NCBI RefSeq assembly: GCF_019468465.1
Contig: NZ_CP080519.1
Location: 3,487,001-3,551,000 of the forward strand
Length of the DNA stretch: 64,000 nucleotides
Origin: Amycolatopsis sp. DSM 110486
Lineage (GTDB): Bacteria; Actinomycetota; Actinomycetes; Mycobacteriales; Pseudonocardiaceae
Direction of reading: 5' to 3'
Every line of letters starts with the position of its first letter. The stretch's first letter is position 1. Positions 8,112 through 17,493 of the stretch are shown piece by piece. A model generated the notes under the pieces. The model worked only from the letters and a program-made list of their open reading frames with translations, ran no database searches and had not been told where the DNA came from. The position numbers and the translations under genes were made by a program.

Positions 8112-8185
8112 TGGAGCGGATGACGGGAATCGAACCCGCGTATTCAGCTTGGGAAGCTGATGTTCTACCATTGAACTACATCCGC
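8112..8185 (-). tRNA. tRNA-Gly, anticodon CCC
   Basis: The minus strand from 8185 folds as a complete cloverleaf. The acceptor stem GCGGATG pairs with CATCCGC, the D arm is GTTC/GAAC, the anticodon stem TCAGC/GCTGA encloses TTCCCAA, and the T arm GCGGG/CCCGT encloses TTCGATT. The anticodon CCC reads GGG glycine codons. The 3' CCA is encoded. The strong hairpin at 8064-8106 follows it. Confidence 0.97.
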
Positions 8186-8196
8186 AGTGCCTCGTC

Positions 8197-8227
8197 AGCT
8201 TACACGGGAGCGTGGTCGGTGTGTCCA
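8197..8227 (-). promoter_or_regulatory. Candidate promoter of tRNA-Gly
   Basis: On the minus strand TAAGCT (8202-8197) lies 11 bp before the tRNA 5' end and TGGACA (8227-8222) is 19 bp further up. The -10 fit is good, the spacing slightly long. Confidence 0.42.
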
Positions 8228-8307
8228 GTGGGGCGTGGGTTGACGGCGCCGGGGGCAAGTGACAACACTTGTTTTCGGACGGGGTGGCGGCGCCGGAGGT
8301 GGATGTG

Positions 8308-9501
8308 GTGGACGACCCGGTGTTGTTCCGGCAAGGCGGGTTTCGGCTGGTCGCGCGGTTGCGCGGGGTCGAGGGGCTGCGCGCCGGGGACGAGCAGGTG
8401 CAGCGGCTGAGGGAGTTCGCGCAGCGGCAGGACGCGCCGGCGGATGCGTTGGTGGAGTGGTTCGGGCGGGATGCCGGGAATCGGGCGCGGTTCGAGCAGG
8501 CGTTGGTGCATGGGGTAGGCCCGGAGAGCGACGCTGAGCTGCGGGAGTTCATGGCGGGCGTCGAGGCGACGCCGTATTGGGTGGATCGCGCGAGGCTGGA
8601 GCGTGGGGCGCGGGCGATCACGCGCGCGGGGTTGCTGGGGCTGTTTCCGCTGGGCGACATGTCGTTGATGGGCGGATATCTGGCGTCGCGGGCGACGAAG
8701 GCGTTGGTGGGGACCGGGGAGATCAAGAACCGGGCGCCGAAGCGGCTGGTGGAGACGGCCGCGTGGTGGATCGACGTCACCACGCCCGGGGCGATGGACC
8801 GGACCGCGGCCGGGTTCCGGGCGGCGGTGCGGATCCGCGTGGTGCACGCGCACGTGCGGCGGGCGATGAACCAGCGCGAGGACTGGGACTACGAGCAGTG
8901 GGACCGGCCCGTCAACCAGGTCCAGACCGCGGGCACGTTGCTGCTGTTTTCGCTGGTCTACGTCTTCGGCACACAGCTGCTCGGCCTCCGCTACACCGAA
9001 CGCGAGCGCGCGGACATCCTGCACCTGTGGCGCTACATCGGCTGGCTGATGGGCGTCGACGAGGAACTCCTCCCCGCCGACGAGGGCGACGCCTGGCGCC
9101 TGCTCTGGCTCCTCGCCGCGACCGAGTTCATCCCCGACGACGACTCGAAACGCCTGGCCAAGGCCCTCGTCGAGAGCCACGCCGCGATCGGTGAGGGGCG
9201 TGGGGCGGCGGGCAAGGTGCTGGCGCACGTGAACGTCTCGGTGCACTCCGCGATCAGCCGGCTGGTGCTCGGCAAGGAGAACGCCGATTTCCTGGAGCTG
9301 CCGGACGACCCGGTCGCCCAGGCCGCGGTCGTGGCGGTGGCCGGGGTGAACTTCGCGGCGGAGACGGCCCGGCGGTTCATCCCGGGAGCGACGGCGCTGC
9401 AGGAGCTGCTCGGCGGGCTGGGGCGCCGGCGGTATCTGAAGCGGGTGCACGAGGTGTTCAAGGCGGATACGTCGTACGGGAGCGATGAGCGCGCGGCCTG
9501 A
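8308..9501 (+). CDS. Oxygenase MpaB family (DUF2236) protein
   Basis: The 397-residue protein matches the DUF2236/MpaB-like family: VLFRQGGFRLVARLRG at the start, SRATKALVGTGEIKNRAPKRLVETAAWW, AAVRIRVVHAHVRRAM with candidate His ligands, and LLLFSLVYVFGTQLLGL. The fungal MpaB and the bacterial rubber oxygenase Lcp relatives suggest a haem enzyme, but substrates here are unknown. I chose GTG 8308 (GTG 8305 adjoins) because a GGAGG sits at 8295-8299 with proper spacing; TTG 8269 is an upstream alternative without a good RBS. Confidence 0.8.
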   Translation: MDDPVLFRQGGFRLVARLRGVEGLRAGDEQVQRLREFAQRQDAPADALVEWFGRDAGNRARFEQALVHGVGPESDAELREFMAGVEATPYWVDRARLERGARAITRAGLLGLFPLGDMSLMGGYLASRATKALVGTGEIKNRAPKRLVETAAWWIDVTTPGAMDRTAAGFRAAVRIRVVHAHVRRAMNQREDWDYEQWDRPVNQVQTAGTLLLFSLVYVFGTQLLGLRYTERERADILHLWRYIGWLMGVDEELLPADEGDAWRLLWLLAATEFIPDDDSKRLAKALVESHAAIGEGRGAAGKVLAHVNVSVHSAISRLVLGKENADFLELPDDPVAQAAVVAVAGVNFAAETARRFIPGATALQELLGGLGRRRYLKRVHEVFKADTSYGSDERAA

Positions 9502-9563
9502 GTTCAGTTACCGTCTGAACCGGAATAGTTATCATCTGAACCAGCCTGATCCCACCTGGTTCA
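9502..9563. promoter_or_regulatory. Direct and inverted repeats upstream of dcd, operator-like
   Basis: A 17-bp motif occurs twice (9507-9523 and 9528-9544, 14 of 17 identical, core TCTGAACC) with a start-to-start distance of 21 bp, two helical turns. The second copy also pairs with CTGGTTCA at 9556-9563 as an inverted repeat (TGAACCAG 9537-9544). GTTCAG 9502-9507 further pairs with CTGAAC 9515-9520. The cluster lies 23-84 bp before the dcd start and looks like a regulator binding site. Confidence 0.42.
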
Positions 9564-9585
9564 AAGCAGACGTTAGGCTGCGTCC

Positions 9586-10167
9586 GTGCTGCTCAGTGAC
9601 CGTGACCTCCGCAAAGAGCTCGACGCCGGCCGGCTCGGGATTGATCCGTTTGATGCCGCGATGGTCCAGCCGTCGAGCATCGATGTGCGGTTGGATCGGT
9701 TCTTCCGGGTGTTCGACAACAGCAAGTACACGCACATCGACCCGCAGTTGCAGCAGGACGAGCTGACCTCGCTGGTCGAGAAGGAGGGCGAGGAGCCCTT
9801 CGTGCTGCACCCGGGCGAGTTCGTGCTCGGGTCGACGTACGAGATGGTCACGTTGGCCGACGACCTCGCCGGACGGCTCGAAGGCAAGTCGTCGCTGGGG
9901 CGGTTGGGGTTGCTGACGCACTCGACCGCGGGGTTCATCGACCCCGGCTTCTCGGGGCACATCACGCTCGAGCTGTCGAACGTCGCGAACCTGCCGATCA
10001 CGCTGTGGCCCGGCATGAAGATCGGCCAGCTGTGCATCTTCCGCCTGTCCAGCTCGGCGGAGTTCCCGTACGGCTCGAAGGAAGCGGGCTCCCGCTACCA
10101 GGGCCAGCGCGGGCCGACGCCGAGCCGGGCGTACAAGAACTTCCACCGCGTGGATACCTGGCGCTAG
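9586..10167 (+). CDS. dcd: dCTP deaminase
   Basis: The 193-residue protein is a full-length Dcd of the trimeric dUTPase-like fold. It begins [12 protein letters not shown] and has [32 protein letters not shown] and [12 protein letters not shown], which form the active site. It deaminates dCTP to feed dTMP synthesis. In actinobacteria such as Mycobacterium tuberculosis the enzyme also has dUTPase activity and yields dUMP directly; whether this one does is inferred only. Translation starts at GTG 9586. Its TAG stop overlaps the TAG of the convergent monooxygenase gene within a single CTAG. Confidence 0.97.
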   Translation: MLLSDRDLRKELDAGRLGIDPFDAAMVQPSSIDVRLDRFFRVFDNSKYTHIDPQLQQDELTSLVEKEGEEPFVLHPGEFVLGSTYEMVTLADDLAGRLEGKSSLGRLGLLTHSTAGFIDPGFSGHITLELSNVANLPITLWPGMKIGQLCIFRLSSSAEFPYGSKEAGSRYQGQRGPTPSRAYKNFHRVDTWR

Positions 10168-11351
10168 ACCGACACCGGGGCCGCCCAGTCGATGCGGTGG
10201 TTCCACATGAACGCGTTGGGGTCGTCGCCACCGGCGGTCTTCATCGCGCGCCGGATGAAGAAGTCGCGGACGACGCGGCCGAAGAAGCCCGGTGATTTGT
10301 CGTCGCCGTTGCGTTTTCCCTGGGCCACCACCGCTTCCACGCGTGAGCGGCGCAAGGTCTCGAACGTCGACAGCGCGGCGGCCGGAGCGACGTCGCGCAG
10401 GCATTGCGCCAGCGTGACGGCGTCCTCGATCGCCATCGACGCGCCCTGGCCGGCGGCCGGTGAAGTCGCGTGGGCGGCGTCGCCGATGATGCCGATGCGG
10501 CCGCGGTGCCAGACCGGCACGGACGGGAAGTCGTAGGTCGACCACGGGGCGTAGAGGTGCTCTGTGGCGCCGATGATCTCGGCGGCGCGAGTGCGGTCAC
10601 CGCGCACCAGGTCCAGCAGTTCGGCGCGCCAGTGAGCACCGCTCGGGACCGGCGACGACGGCGTCGGCTCGGTCGCGCGCGGCACGTTGGCGAACCACCA
10701 CACCGAACCGTCCGGGTGCACCACGTGCGCGAAGAACACCTTGCGGCCGAACACCATGTGCATCACGCCCGGTTCGTCGTCGAGCCGCACACCCGTGGTG
10801 AAGCCGCCGGTGTTGAGCAGCGGGACGTACCGCGGCGCGGGCGCGGCCGGGTCGAGGATCCGGCGCACGGTGGACCGCAGGCCGTCCGCACCGATCAGCA
10901 GGTCGCCGGACTCCGACGAGCCGTCGGCGAACACCGCGGTGACCTCGGCCGACGTCTGCGAGGCGTCCGTGAGCCGCCGGCCGAACTCCGTGCGCACCCC
11001 GCGTCTGGCGGCCTCGTCGCGCAGCGCGACGTAGAGGTCCGAGCGGCGCACGGTCTGGCTCACCGTGCCGTCCGGCAGCGGCCCGCCCAACGGGAACTCG
11101 GCCAGCCGCTTGCCGTCGCCGAGCCCGACGCTCATCCTCGGCGTGTCGAACCCCAGGCCCTTGACCAGGTCTTTCAGCCCGAACGGCGCCAGCGCGTCGA
11201 GCCCGTTCACGGCCAGCGTGAGGAACGCGCCGACCCCCTCGGCCGTGCGGTCGTACGCCTCGAACAGCACCGGCTCGTGGCCCACCTCGTGCAGCGCGAT
11301 CGCCGTGATCGTGCCCGCGATACCCCCGCCCGCGATCAACACCCGTGACAT
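10164..11351 (-). CDS. FAD-dependent monooxygenase (PHBH/UbiH-like aromatic hydroxylase family)
   Basis: The 395-residue protein has the group A flavoprotein monooxygenase landmarks: the dinucleotide-binding [11 protein letters not shown] at 7-17, the DG motif [13 protein letters not shown] near 155, and the [22 protein letters not shown] ribose-binding motif near 290. Such enzymes use NAD(P)H and O2 to hydroxylate small, often aromatic or antibiotic substrates. GAGGGGTGAAGG precedes ATG 11351. It is divergent from a MarR gene 87 bp away, so that regulator most likely represses it and responds to its substrate. Confidence 0.93.
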   Translation of the reverse strand: MSRVLIAGGGIAGTITAIALHEVGHEPVLFEAYDRTAEGVGAFLTLAVNGLDALAPFGLKDLVKGLGFDTPRMSVGLGDGKRLAEFPLGGPLPDGTVSQTVRRSDLYVALRDEAARRGVRTEFGRRLTDASQTSAEVTAVFADGSSESGDLLIGADGLRSTVRRILDPAAPAPRYVPLLNTGGFTTGVRLDDEPGVMHMVFGRKVFFAHVVHPDGSVWWFANVPRATEPTPSSPVPSGAHWRAELLDLVRGDRTRAAEIIGATEHLYAPWSTYDFPSVPVWHRGRIGIIGDAAHATSPAAGQGASMAIEDAVTLAQCLRDVAPAAALSTFETLRRSRVEAVVAQGKRNGDDKSPGFFGRVVRDFFIRRAMKTAGGDDPNAFMWNHRIDWAAPVSV

Positions 11352-11378
11352 CCTTCACCCCTCGTATAGTTCATGGTC

Positions 11379-11430
11379 TCGAATATTTCGATACTTCGAA
11401 TAATACTGCCAACCGAAGGATGCGCTAGGC
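11379..11430. promoter_or_regulatory. Candidate MarR operator and promoter between monooxygenase and marR
   Basis: TCGAA-TAT-TTCGA (11379-11391) is a perfect inverted repeat, followed by TTCGAA at 11395-11400. TAGGCT at 11425-11430 is a plausible -10 for the MarR gene, 8 bp before its GTG, so its message may be leaderless. The arrangement suits autorepression plus control of the divergent monooxygenase. Confidence 0.45.
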
Positions 11431-11438
11431 TGCCCGTC

Positions 11439-11909
11439 GTGTCAAGCGAGCACGAGAAACTGGTCGACCAGCTGCTGCTCAAGTCGCGGGAGCTGTCCAC
11501 GGAGACGGTCATGTTCCACACCGCGATCGCGATCCTGCGCGACCTCTCCGCGGTCGAGAGCAAGGTGCTCGACTACGTCGCGCGCCTCGGCCCGCTCACG
11601 CCGAAGGAGCTCGCGGAGTACGCGGGCCTGGCGCCGGCGTCGATCACCGCGCTGATCGACCGGCTCGAGCGCAAGCAGATGGTCACCCGCTCGCCGCACC
11701 CGGACGATCGGCGGAAGGTGCTTGTCGGCGTGGAGGAGGAGACGATCGAGCGGGCCGTGTCCCTGTGGGACCACATCGTGGCCGCGACGCGTGAGCTCGC
11801 GAACGACTACTCCGAAGGTGAACTCCGAACGGTGATCGGGTTCCTCGAAAGAGCCGCGGCGGTCACCCACGAGTCGACCTTGCGCCTCACCAGTCGCTCG
11901 CTGGAGTGA
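11439..11909 (+). CDS. MarR family transcriptional regulator
   Basis: The 156-residue protein has the winged-helix core at about 45-105: ALIDRLERKQMVTRSPHPDDRRKVLVGV, with recognition helix region LAPASITALIDRLE. Flanking helices give the usual dimer. GTG 11439 is preferred over ATG 11373 because the sequence between them contains the operator-like repeats and the -10 hexamer. The divergent FAD monooxygenase is the obvious target. Confidence 0.9.
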   Translation: MSSEHEKLVDQLLLKSRELSTETVMFHTAIAILRDLSAVESKVLDYVARLGPLTPKELAEYAGLAPASITALIDRLERKQMVTRSPHPDDRRKVLVGVEEETIERAVSLWDHIVAATRELANDYSEGELRTVIGFLERAAAVTHESTLRLTSRSLE

Positions 11910-11972
11910 GTTGCGGCCACGGCCGGGTTGGAAAACGCGATTCGTTCACCGGTTCGTGGAAAGCTCGCGAAC

Positions 11973-14900
11973 ATGGGCTCGGCCGGGAAACGTCTGCTCG
12001 CGGTACTCGGCCTCCTGGCCACCTTTGTCATGCCCGCGCAGGCGGACACCGTCAAGGGATTGCAGCAGAATTACCACCAAGTGGTGTACGGCGATTTCCT
12101 CTACGCCGGCAACAGCGTGGTCGAGTGCACGCCGAGTGCCGCCGACTGCGCGAAAGCCGCCAGTCGCGAGACGAAGAAGCCCGCCGGCGATTTCGCGTTG
12201 CGATGGTCCGATGTGGACTCCGACGCGAGCACGTTCGACTCCTCCACCGCGTCGGTCACGATCCCACCGGGCGCGAAGGTCGCGTTCGCGCGGCTGAGCT
12301 GGGGTGGCACGAGGACAGCGTGCGCGAGTCCCGCCGGCGCGCCGAAGACGCAGGCCGTGCAGTTTTCCGTTGGCGCAGCCAAGGCCGACGTCACGCCCGG
12401 GTCCTACGCCGAGGACGCCAAGTTCTACTCCGCCTACGCCGACGTGACCGGTCAGTTCGCGACAGCCCCGACCGGCGCGCCGCTCACCCTCACCGCCGCC
12501 AACGTCTGGACCACCGCCGGCCGCGAGTGCGGCGGGGGCTGGTCGGTGGCGATCGTCTTCTCCTACCCCGCGCGCGATCCGCAGTACGCGCCGGCCAAGC
12601 GCGCGATTTACGTCTACGACGGTCACGTGCCGCAGGGCGCGAACGGCCCCGCCACGACCACCACCGTCACCGGTTTCCGCGCGGCCTCGGCCGACGCTCA
12701 CGTCGGCGTGACCGCCGAAGGCGGCGACTGGGGCACGACGGGTGACCGCTTCCTCATCAACGACAAACCCGTCGCCGAACCCGGCACCGGCGCGTCCGAC
12801 AACTTCTTCGTTGCCAGCACCGACAACGCCGCGAAGCCCGATGTCAAAAACACCTTCGGAATCGACGCGAAAGCGTTCAGCAGCGACGCCGTGCCCAGCG
12901 CTGCGACCAGCGCGAAGCTCGCGTTCAGCACTACCGGCGACGATTTCGTCGCGCAGAACCTCGTGTTCTCCGTGCCCGTGCCGGATCTACAGCTCGTGAC
13001 CCACGCCGATCCGCCGCGCGCGCACGCGGGCGGCCAGGTCACCGTGACGGTCGGTGTCACCAACCCGAACGACACCGCGGCCACCGGCGTCGAGGTGACC
13101 GACGAGCGCTTTTCCTCCTGTGCCAAGAAGATCGGCGAGCTCGCCGCGGGCGCGACCACGGGTTACCAGTGCACGGTGACCGCCCCGGACGGCGACGTCA
13201 CGAGCGCCGCGAAGGTCACCGGCACCAGCACGCTCGGCGACGCACTCGACGGCAGCGCGACCACTCGCGTCGACGTCGTGCACCCGGCGATCACGCTCGC
13301 GCAGCAGGCCGACAAGGCGGCTTATCGCACCGGCGACCCCGTGACGTTCACGGTCACCGCCACCAACACCGGTGACGTGCCGCTCCACGACGTCGCCGTG
13401 ACGGACGCGAAGGTCGGCGCGTGCGCGCGCACGATCGGGACACTCGCGCCGGGCCAGCACACCACCGGTACCTGCACGGCGAAGGCGCCGGTGCCCGACA
13501 CCAGCGCTTCGGTTGCCGGAACCGATCCGCTGGGCAAGACGGTGACGGCCAACGCCGACGCCGACGTCCCCCTCATCGCGCCCGCGCTGGACGTCACCAA
13601 GACGGTGGACCCCGCCGTCGTCCACGCCGGTGAGCCGGCGACCTGGACGATCACCGTGCGCAACACCGGCGACAGCCCGCTGAACCCCGTGGTCGTCACC
13701 GACGCCACCACGCCGGCGTGCTCGCGGACGTTCGGCGCGCTCGCCGCCGGCGCCCAGCAGAGCTTCCCGTGCGTGGCGAACCCCGCATTGACCACGACGA
13801 ACACCGTGACGGCGACCGGCACCGACCTGTCCGGCCAGCCCGTCACCGACACCGCGTCGGCCACGGCGAAGGTGATCCACCCGGCGTTGTCGCTCACGAA
13901 GACGGCCGCGCCGGCGCAGGTGCGCGAGGGGGACCGCGTGACCTTCACCGTCACGCTGAAGAACACCGGTGACGCGCCGCTCGACGGCGTCGCGGTGGCC
14001 GACGACCGCACACCCGGCTGTGTGCGGAAGTTCGGCACGCTCGCCCCGCAGGCCACGCAGACCTACCAGTGCGATTTGCTCGCGCCGGGCGACGACTTCA
14101 CCGATCCCGCCGTCGCGACCGGCAAGGATGAGCTGGGCAAACAGCTCAGCGTGACGGCCGACGCGCCAGTCGACGTCATCCACCCCGCCGTCGCGGTCAC
14201 GGAATCCGCCGCACCCGCGCAGGTACGCGAAGGGGACCGCGTGGCCTTCAGCGTCACGGTGAGCAACACCGGTGACGTCCCACTGGAGAAGCTCGCCGTG
14301 ACCAGCGGTAAGGTTCCCGACTGCGCCAAGAAGCTCGGAACCCTGGCACCGCAAGGGAAACAGACCTTCACCTGCACCACGGTGGCCGGAACGGACGGCT
14401 TCACCAACTCCGTCACCGTCACGGGAACGGACCCGACCGCCCGCACCGTCACGGCGTCGGCCGACGCGAAGTTCACCGTCCAGCACCCGGCCGTCACGCT
14501 CGCCACCACCGTCCAAGGTGGACCCTTCCGCGAGCACGACAGCGTGCCTATCCAGGTCACCGTCAAGAACACCGGCGACACCCCCCTCACGAAACCCCAC
14601 GTCACCACCGCGGCCCGCGCCGACGCGTGCACGCAGGACCACGACACCCTGACACCCGGTGCCACCTGGACCTTCAACTGCACCACCACCGCACCCGCCG
14701 ACGACGTCACCGAATCGCTCACCGTCACCGCCACCCCACCGGTGGGACCGCTCGTGTCGGCGAGCGCCGAGGCCGCCATCGACGTGATCCACCCGGCCAT
14801 CGCCGTCACGCAGACGGTCACGCCGACGGTCGTGCGGCCCGGCGAGCCGGCGACGTTCACGATCACCGCCACCAACACGGGCGACGCCGAACTACACGAC

Positions 14901-17327
14901 GTCACCATCGAAGACCCAGCAGCACCCGAATGCGCCCACCGCCTCGGAACCCTGGCCCCGCAGGCGAAACAGAACTACACCTGCACCCACTCCGCCGGCG
15001 ACGACCTCACCAGCACCGCGAAAGCCACCGGCACCGATCCGTCGAACCGCCCGGTCACCGCGACCGCCGGCGCGCACCTCGACGTGATCCACCCCGCCGT
15101 CACGATCACCCAGTCGGCAAAGCCGCAGCAAGTGCGTGAAGGGGACCAAGTCACCTTCACGATCACAGCGAGCAACACCGGCGACGTTCCGCTCACCAAC
15201 GTGTCCATTGTGGACGACAAGACCCCGGCCTGCGCCCGCACGGACGGCAACACCCTCGCCCCCGGCGCCACCGACCACTACACCTGCACGACCGATGCCG
15301 GCTCCGACGGCTACACCAACACCGCGAAAGTCACCGCCACCGACCCACTCGGCGGCACCGTCACCGCGACAGCCGACGCCGCGTTCACCGTCGTCCACCC
15401 CGGCCTCTCGCTCACCCGCACCGTGCACGGCGGTCCCTTTCACGCCGGCGACGCCGTGACCACCACACTCACCGTCACCAACACCGGCGACTCACCGGTC
15501 ACCGCTGTGCAAGTAGCCGACGACCGAGTACCGGCGTGCGCCAAGACCTTCGACACCCTCGCCCCCGGTGCGACCCAGTCCTACGATTGCACCTCACCCG
15601 CCCCCGCCGACGACGCCGTGTTCACCGCACGAGTCACCGGCACCCCCACCACCGGCCCCGCACTCACCGCGGCCGCCGACGCGAAGATCGACGTGATCCA
15701 CCCGGCGCTCACCGTGAAACCCGTTGCCGCACAAGCACAAGCGCGGCCCGGCGACGACGTCACGATCACCGTCACCGTCGCCAACACCGGTGACACCCCG
15801 CTGACGAAAATCACCCTCACCGGCTGCGCCCACACCCTCGACCAGTTGGCCACCGGCGCCGCCGCCACCTACACCTGCACCGTCAAAGCCGCGCCCGACG
15901 ACTTCACCACCACCGTCAACGCCACGGCCAACGACCCGACGACCCGCCCCGTGACCGCGTCCGGCACCACGAACGTCGACGTGATCCACCCCGAGCTCGC
16001 GATCATGGCCGACGCCGAGCCGTACCAGGTCCGCGAAGGCGACACCGTCACATTCTCCTTGCTGGTTAAGAACGTCGGCGACGTACCGCTGACCAAGGTG
16101 TCCGTTGTGGACGATCACACCGCCGCCTGCGCCCGCGACTTCGCCACCCTCGCGCCCGACGCCGAGGAGACCTACACCTGCACGACGGTCGCGGGCAAGA
16201 CCGGTTTCACCAGCACCACCAAGGCCACCGGCACCGATCCGACACAACGCACGGTGACGTCATCGGCGCAAGCGTCGTTCGAGGTGCTGCAACCGAAACT
16301 CACCGTCACGAAAACCAGCGCCGAAGGTCCCTTCGCCCCCGACGACTCCGTGCGCTTCGACCTCGTCCTCACCAACACCGGCGACACCGAACTGCACGAC
16401 GTCCACGTCACCGACCCCCAGGCTCCCGAATGCACGCGGACCTTCTCGACGCTGCCCGTCAACGGCATCCAGCGCTACCCGTGCACCACCACCGCGACCG
16501 GCACGACCACCGACACCACTCAGGTCACCGCCACCCCGACCCGCGGCGCCCCCATCACCACCACCGCGAACGCGCCCGTCCCCGTGATCCACCCCGGACT
16601 CACCGTCAGGACCGATCACCTCGACCAGCCCATCCGTTCCGGTGACCCTGTGACGTACCTGACGACCGTCCGCAACACCGGAGACGCAGCACTGCACGAC
16701 GTGACCGTTCGCGCCACCGACGCGGCCTGCGCGTTCACGCTGCCCAGACTCGAGCCCGACGCCGAAACCCTCCGCGCCTGCACCCTCACAGCCCAAACGA
16801 CCGCCGTCACCGACACCACCGCCACCGCTCACGACCCCGCCGGCCACCAGCTCACGGCGACCACCACCACGACCACCAACGTCGAGAACTCCGCTGCCCC
16901 CAAGCGGGCCCGACCCACCCCACGCCCAGCCCTCAACCTCACCGAACAAGCCGACCCCACCGCGAACCCCGGCGACACCGTCACGTTCCTCGTCACCGCC
17001 GCCAACACCGGCACCACCCCGCTCACACTCGACGGCCACCACCTCGACCCCGGCAGCCGGCGCGAATGGACCCGCACCGCCACCGCACCCCGCGCAGGCA
17101 CGCTCACCGACGCCGTCGAAGTCACGGCCCAACCCGACGCCGAAAAACCGCTCACCGTCCGAGCCGCCGCGACCGTCCGGATCCTCGACCCCCACGCCCG
17201 AACGACCGCACAAACGCAGCCGATCCCCGGCCCCGATCCGGACCGAACCACCGACGCGTTGGTCAGCCTCGCCCTCCTCGCCGCAGGTGCGCTCCTCCTG
17301 CGCGTCACCCGCAGGCCACGAGCGTGA
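11973..17327 (+). CDS. Giant cell-surface protein with about 14 DUF11-type repeats
   Basis: The 1784-residue protein has a signal peptide (RLLAVLGLLATFVMPAQA, residues 8-25), a unique beta-rich region to about residue 335, then 13 full repeats of 96-102 residues and a shorter fourteenth. Each repeat has the core FTVTVxNTGDxPL, a V-x-D strand and usually two Cys about 20-25 residues apart. The C-terminus has one transmembrane helix (LVSLALLAAGALLLRV) followed by TRRPRA, so it is membrane-anchored with an exported body; there is no LPXTG. DUF11 domains are Ig-like stalk or adhesion modules. ATG 11973 follows GGAAAG and directly precedes the signal peptide. Function is inferred as surface stalk or adhesin. 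Repeats 5-13 show a three-domain super-period. Confidence 0.9.
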   Translation: MGSAGKRLLAVLGLLATFVMPAQADTVKGLQQNYHQVVYGDFLYAGNSVVECTPSAADCAKAASRETKKPAGDFALRWSDVDSDASTFDSSTASVTIPPGAKVAFARLSWGGTRTACASPAGAPKTQAVQFSVGAAKADVTPGSYAEDAKFYSAYADVTGQFATAPTGAPLTLTAANVWTTAGRECGGGWSVAIVFSYPARDPQYAPAKRAIYVYDGHVPQGANGPATTTTVTGFRAASADAHVGVTAEGGDWGTTGDRFLINDKPVAEPGTGASDNFFVASTDNAAKPDVKNTFGIDAKAFSSDAVPSAATSAKLAFSTTGDDFVAQNLVFSVPVPDLQLVTHADPPRAHAGGQVTVTVGVTNPNDTAATGVEVTDERFSSCAKKIGELAAGATTGYQCTVTAPDGDVTSAAKVTGTSTLGDALDGSATTRVDVVHPAITLAQQADKAAYRTGDPVTFTVTATNTGDVPLHDVAVTDAKVGACARTIGTLAPGQHTTGTCTAKAPVPDTSASVAGTDPLGKTVTANADADVPLIAPALDVTKTVDPAVVHAGEPATWTITVRNTGDSPLNPVVVTDATTPACSRTFGALAAGAQQSFPCVANPALTTTNTVTATGTDLSGQPVTDTASATAKVIHPALSLTKTAAPAQVREGDRVTFTVTLKNTGDAPLDGVAVADDRTPGCVRKFGTLAPQATQTYQCDLLAPGDDFTDPAVATGKDELGKQLSVTADAPVDVIHPAVAVTESAAPAQVREGDRVAFSVTVSNTGDVPLEKLAVTSGKVPDCAKKLGTLAPQGKQTFTCTTVAGTDGFTNSVTVTGTDPTARTVTASADAKFTVQHPAVTLATTVQGGPFREHDSVPIQVTVKNTGDTPLTKPHVTTAARADACTQDHDTLTPGATWTFNCTTTAPADDVTESLTVTATPPVGPLVSASAEAAIDVIHPAIAVTQTVTPTVVRPGEPATFTITATNTGDAELHDVTIEDPAAPECAHRLGTLAPQAKQNYTCTHSAGDDLTSTAKATGTDPSNRPVTATAGAHLDVIHPAVTITQSAKPQQVREGDQVTFTITASNTGDVPLTNVSIVDDKTPACARTDGNTLAPGATDHYTCTTDAGSDGYTNTAKVTATDPLGGTVTATADAAFTVVHPGLSLTRTVHGGPFHAGDAVTTTLTVTNTGDSPVTAVQVADDRVPACAKTFDTLAPGATQSYDCTSPAPADDAVFTARVTGTPTTGPALTAAADAKIDVIHPALTVKPVAAQAQARPGDDVTITVTVANTGDTPLTKITLTGCAHTLDQLATGAAATYTCTVKAAPDDFTTTVNATANDPTTRPVTASGTTNVDVIHPELAIMADAEPYQVREGDTVTFSLLVKNVGDVPLTKVSVVDDHTAACARDFATLAPDAEETYTCTTVAGKTGFTSTTKATGTDPTQRTVTSSAQASFEVLQPKLTVTKTSAEGPFAPDDSVRFDLVLTNTGDTELHDVHVTDPQAPECTRTFSTLPVNGIQRYPCTTTATGTTTDTTQVTATPTRGAPITTTANAPVPVIHPGLTVRTDHLDQPIRSGDPVTYLTTVRNTGDAALHDVTVRATDAACAFTLPRLEPDAETLRACTLTAQTTAVTDTTATAHDPAGHQLTATTTTTTNVENSAAPKRARPTPRPALNLTEQADPTANPGDTVTFLVTAANTGTTPLTLDGHHLDPGSRREWTRTATAPRAGTLTDAVEVTAQPDAEKPLTVRAAATVRILDPHARTTAQTQPIPGPDPDRTTDALVSLALLAAGALLLRVTRRPRA
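12981..17190 (+). repeat. Coding repeat array of the DUF11 surface protein
   Basis: Repeat starts are near 12981, 13281, 13578, 13878, 14181, 14484, 14790, 15090, 15396, 15699, 15987, 16290, 16590 and 16923, a period of about 300 bp. Repeats 5, 8 and 11 share VREGD, GDVPL and TCTT.AG; 6, 9 and 12 share GPF and a CT-poor TPTxG tail; 7, 10 and 13 form the third class with DP..RPVTA in two of them. This gives a 0.9-kb super-period. Confidence 0.85.
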
Positions 17328-17493
17328 GTTGAGTCTCCCCAAGCTCTTCAGACCCGAGCGCGCACCGGGAGATCACCATCCCCCTGCACCAGGAAACCCC
17401 CGCACCACGTGATCATTTCCCAGGCTTGATCAAATAAAGCGCTGCGCCTTTCGGGGGTAACGGTCGTAATCGGTTCGTGATATTTTCTCGCCC

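Noticed and set aside
8064..8185. tRNA-associated integration site for a mobile element
   Set aside because: There is no integrase and no second copy of the tRNA 3' end nearby.
10687..11348. Forward frames over the FAD monooxygenase
   Set aside because: They are shadows of the reverse-strand gene with clear FAD motifs.
7039..11909. Antibiotic biosynthesis cluster (SnoaL-like, ABM-like, monooxygenase)
   Set aside because: The genes are separated by housekeeping genes such as tRNA-Gly and dcd, and no core synthase is present.
17328..17493. A c-di-AMP type riboswitch before the CAP gene
   Set aside because: Such riboswitches occur before secreted wall proteins in actinomycetes, but I could not find a convincing set of conserved stems here.
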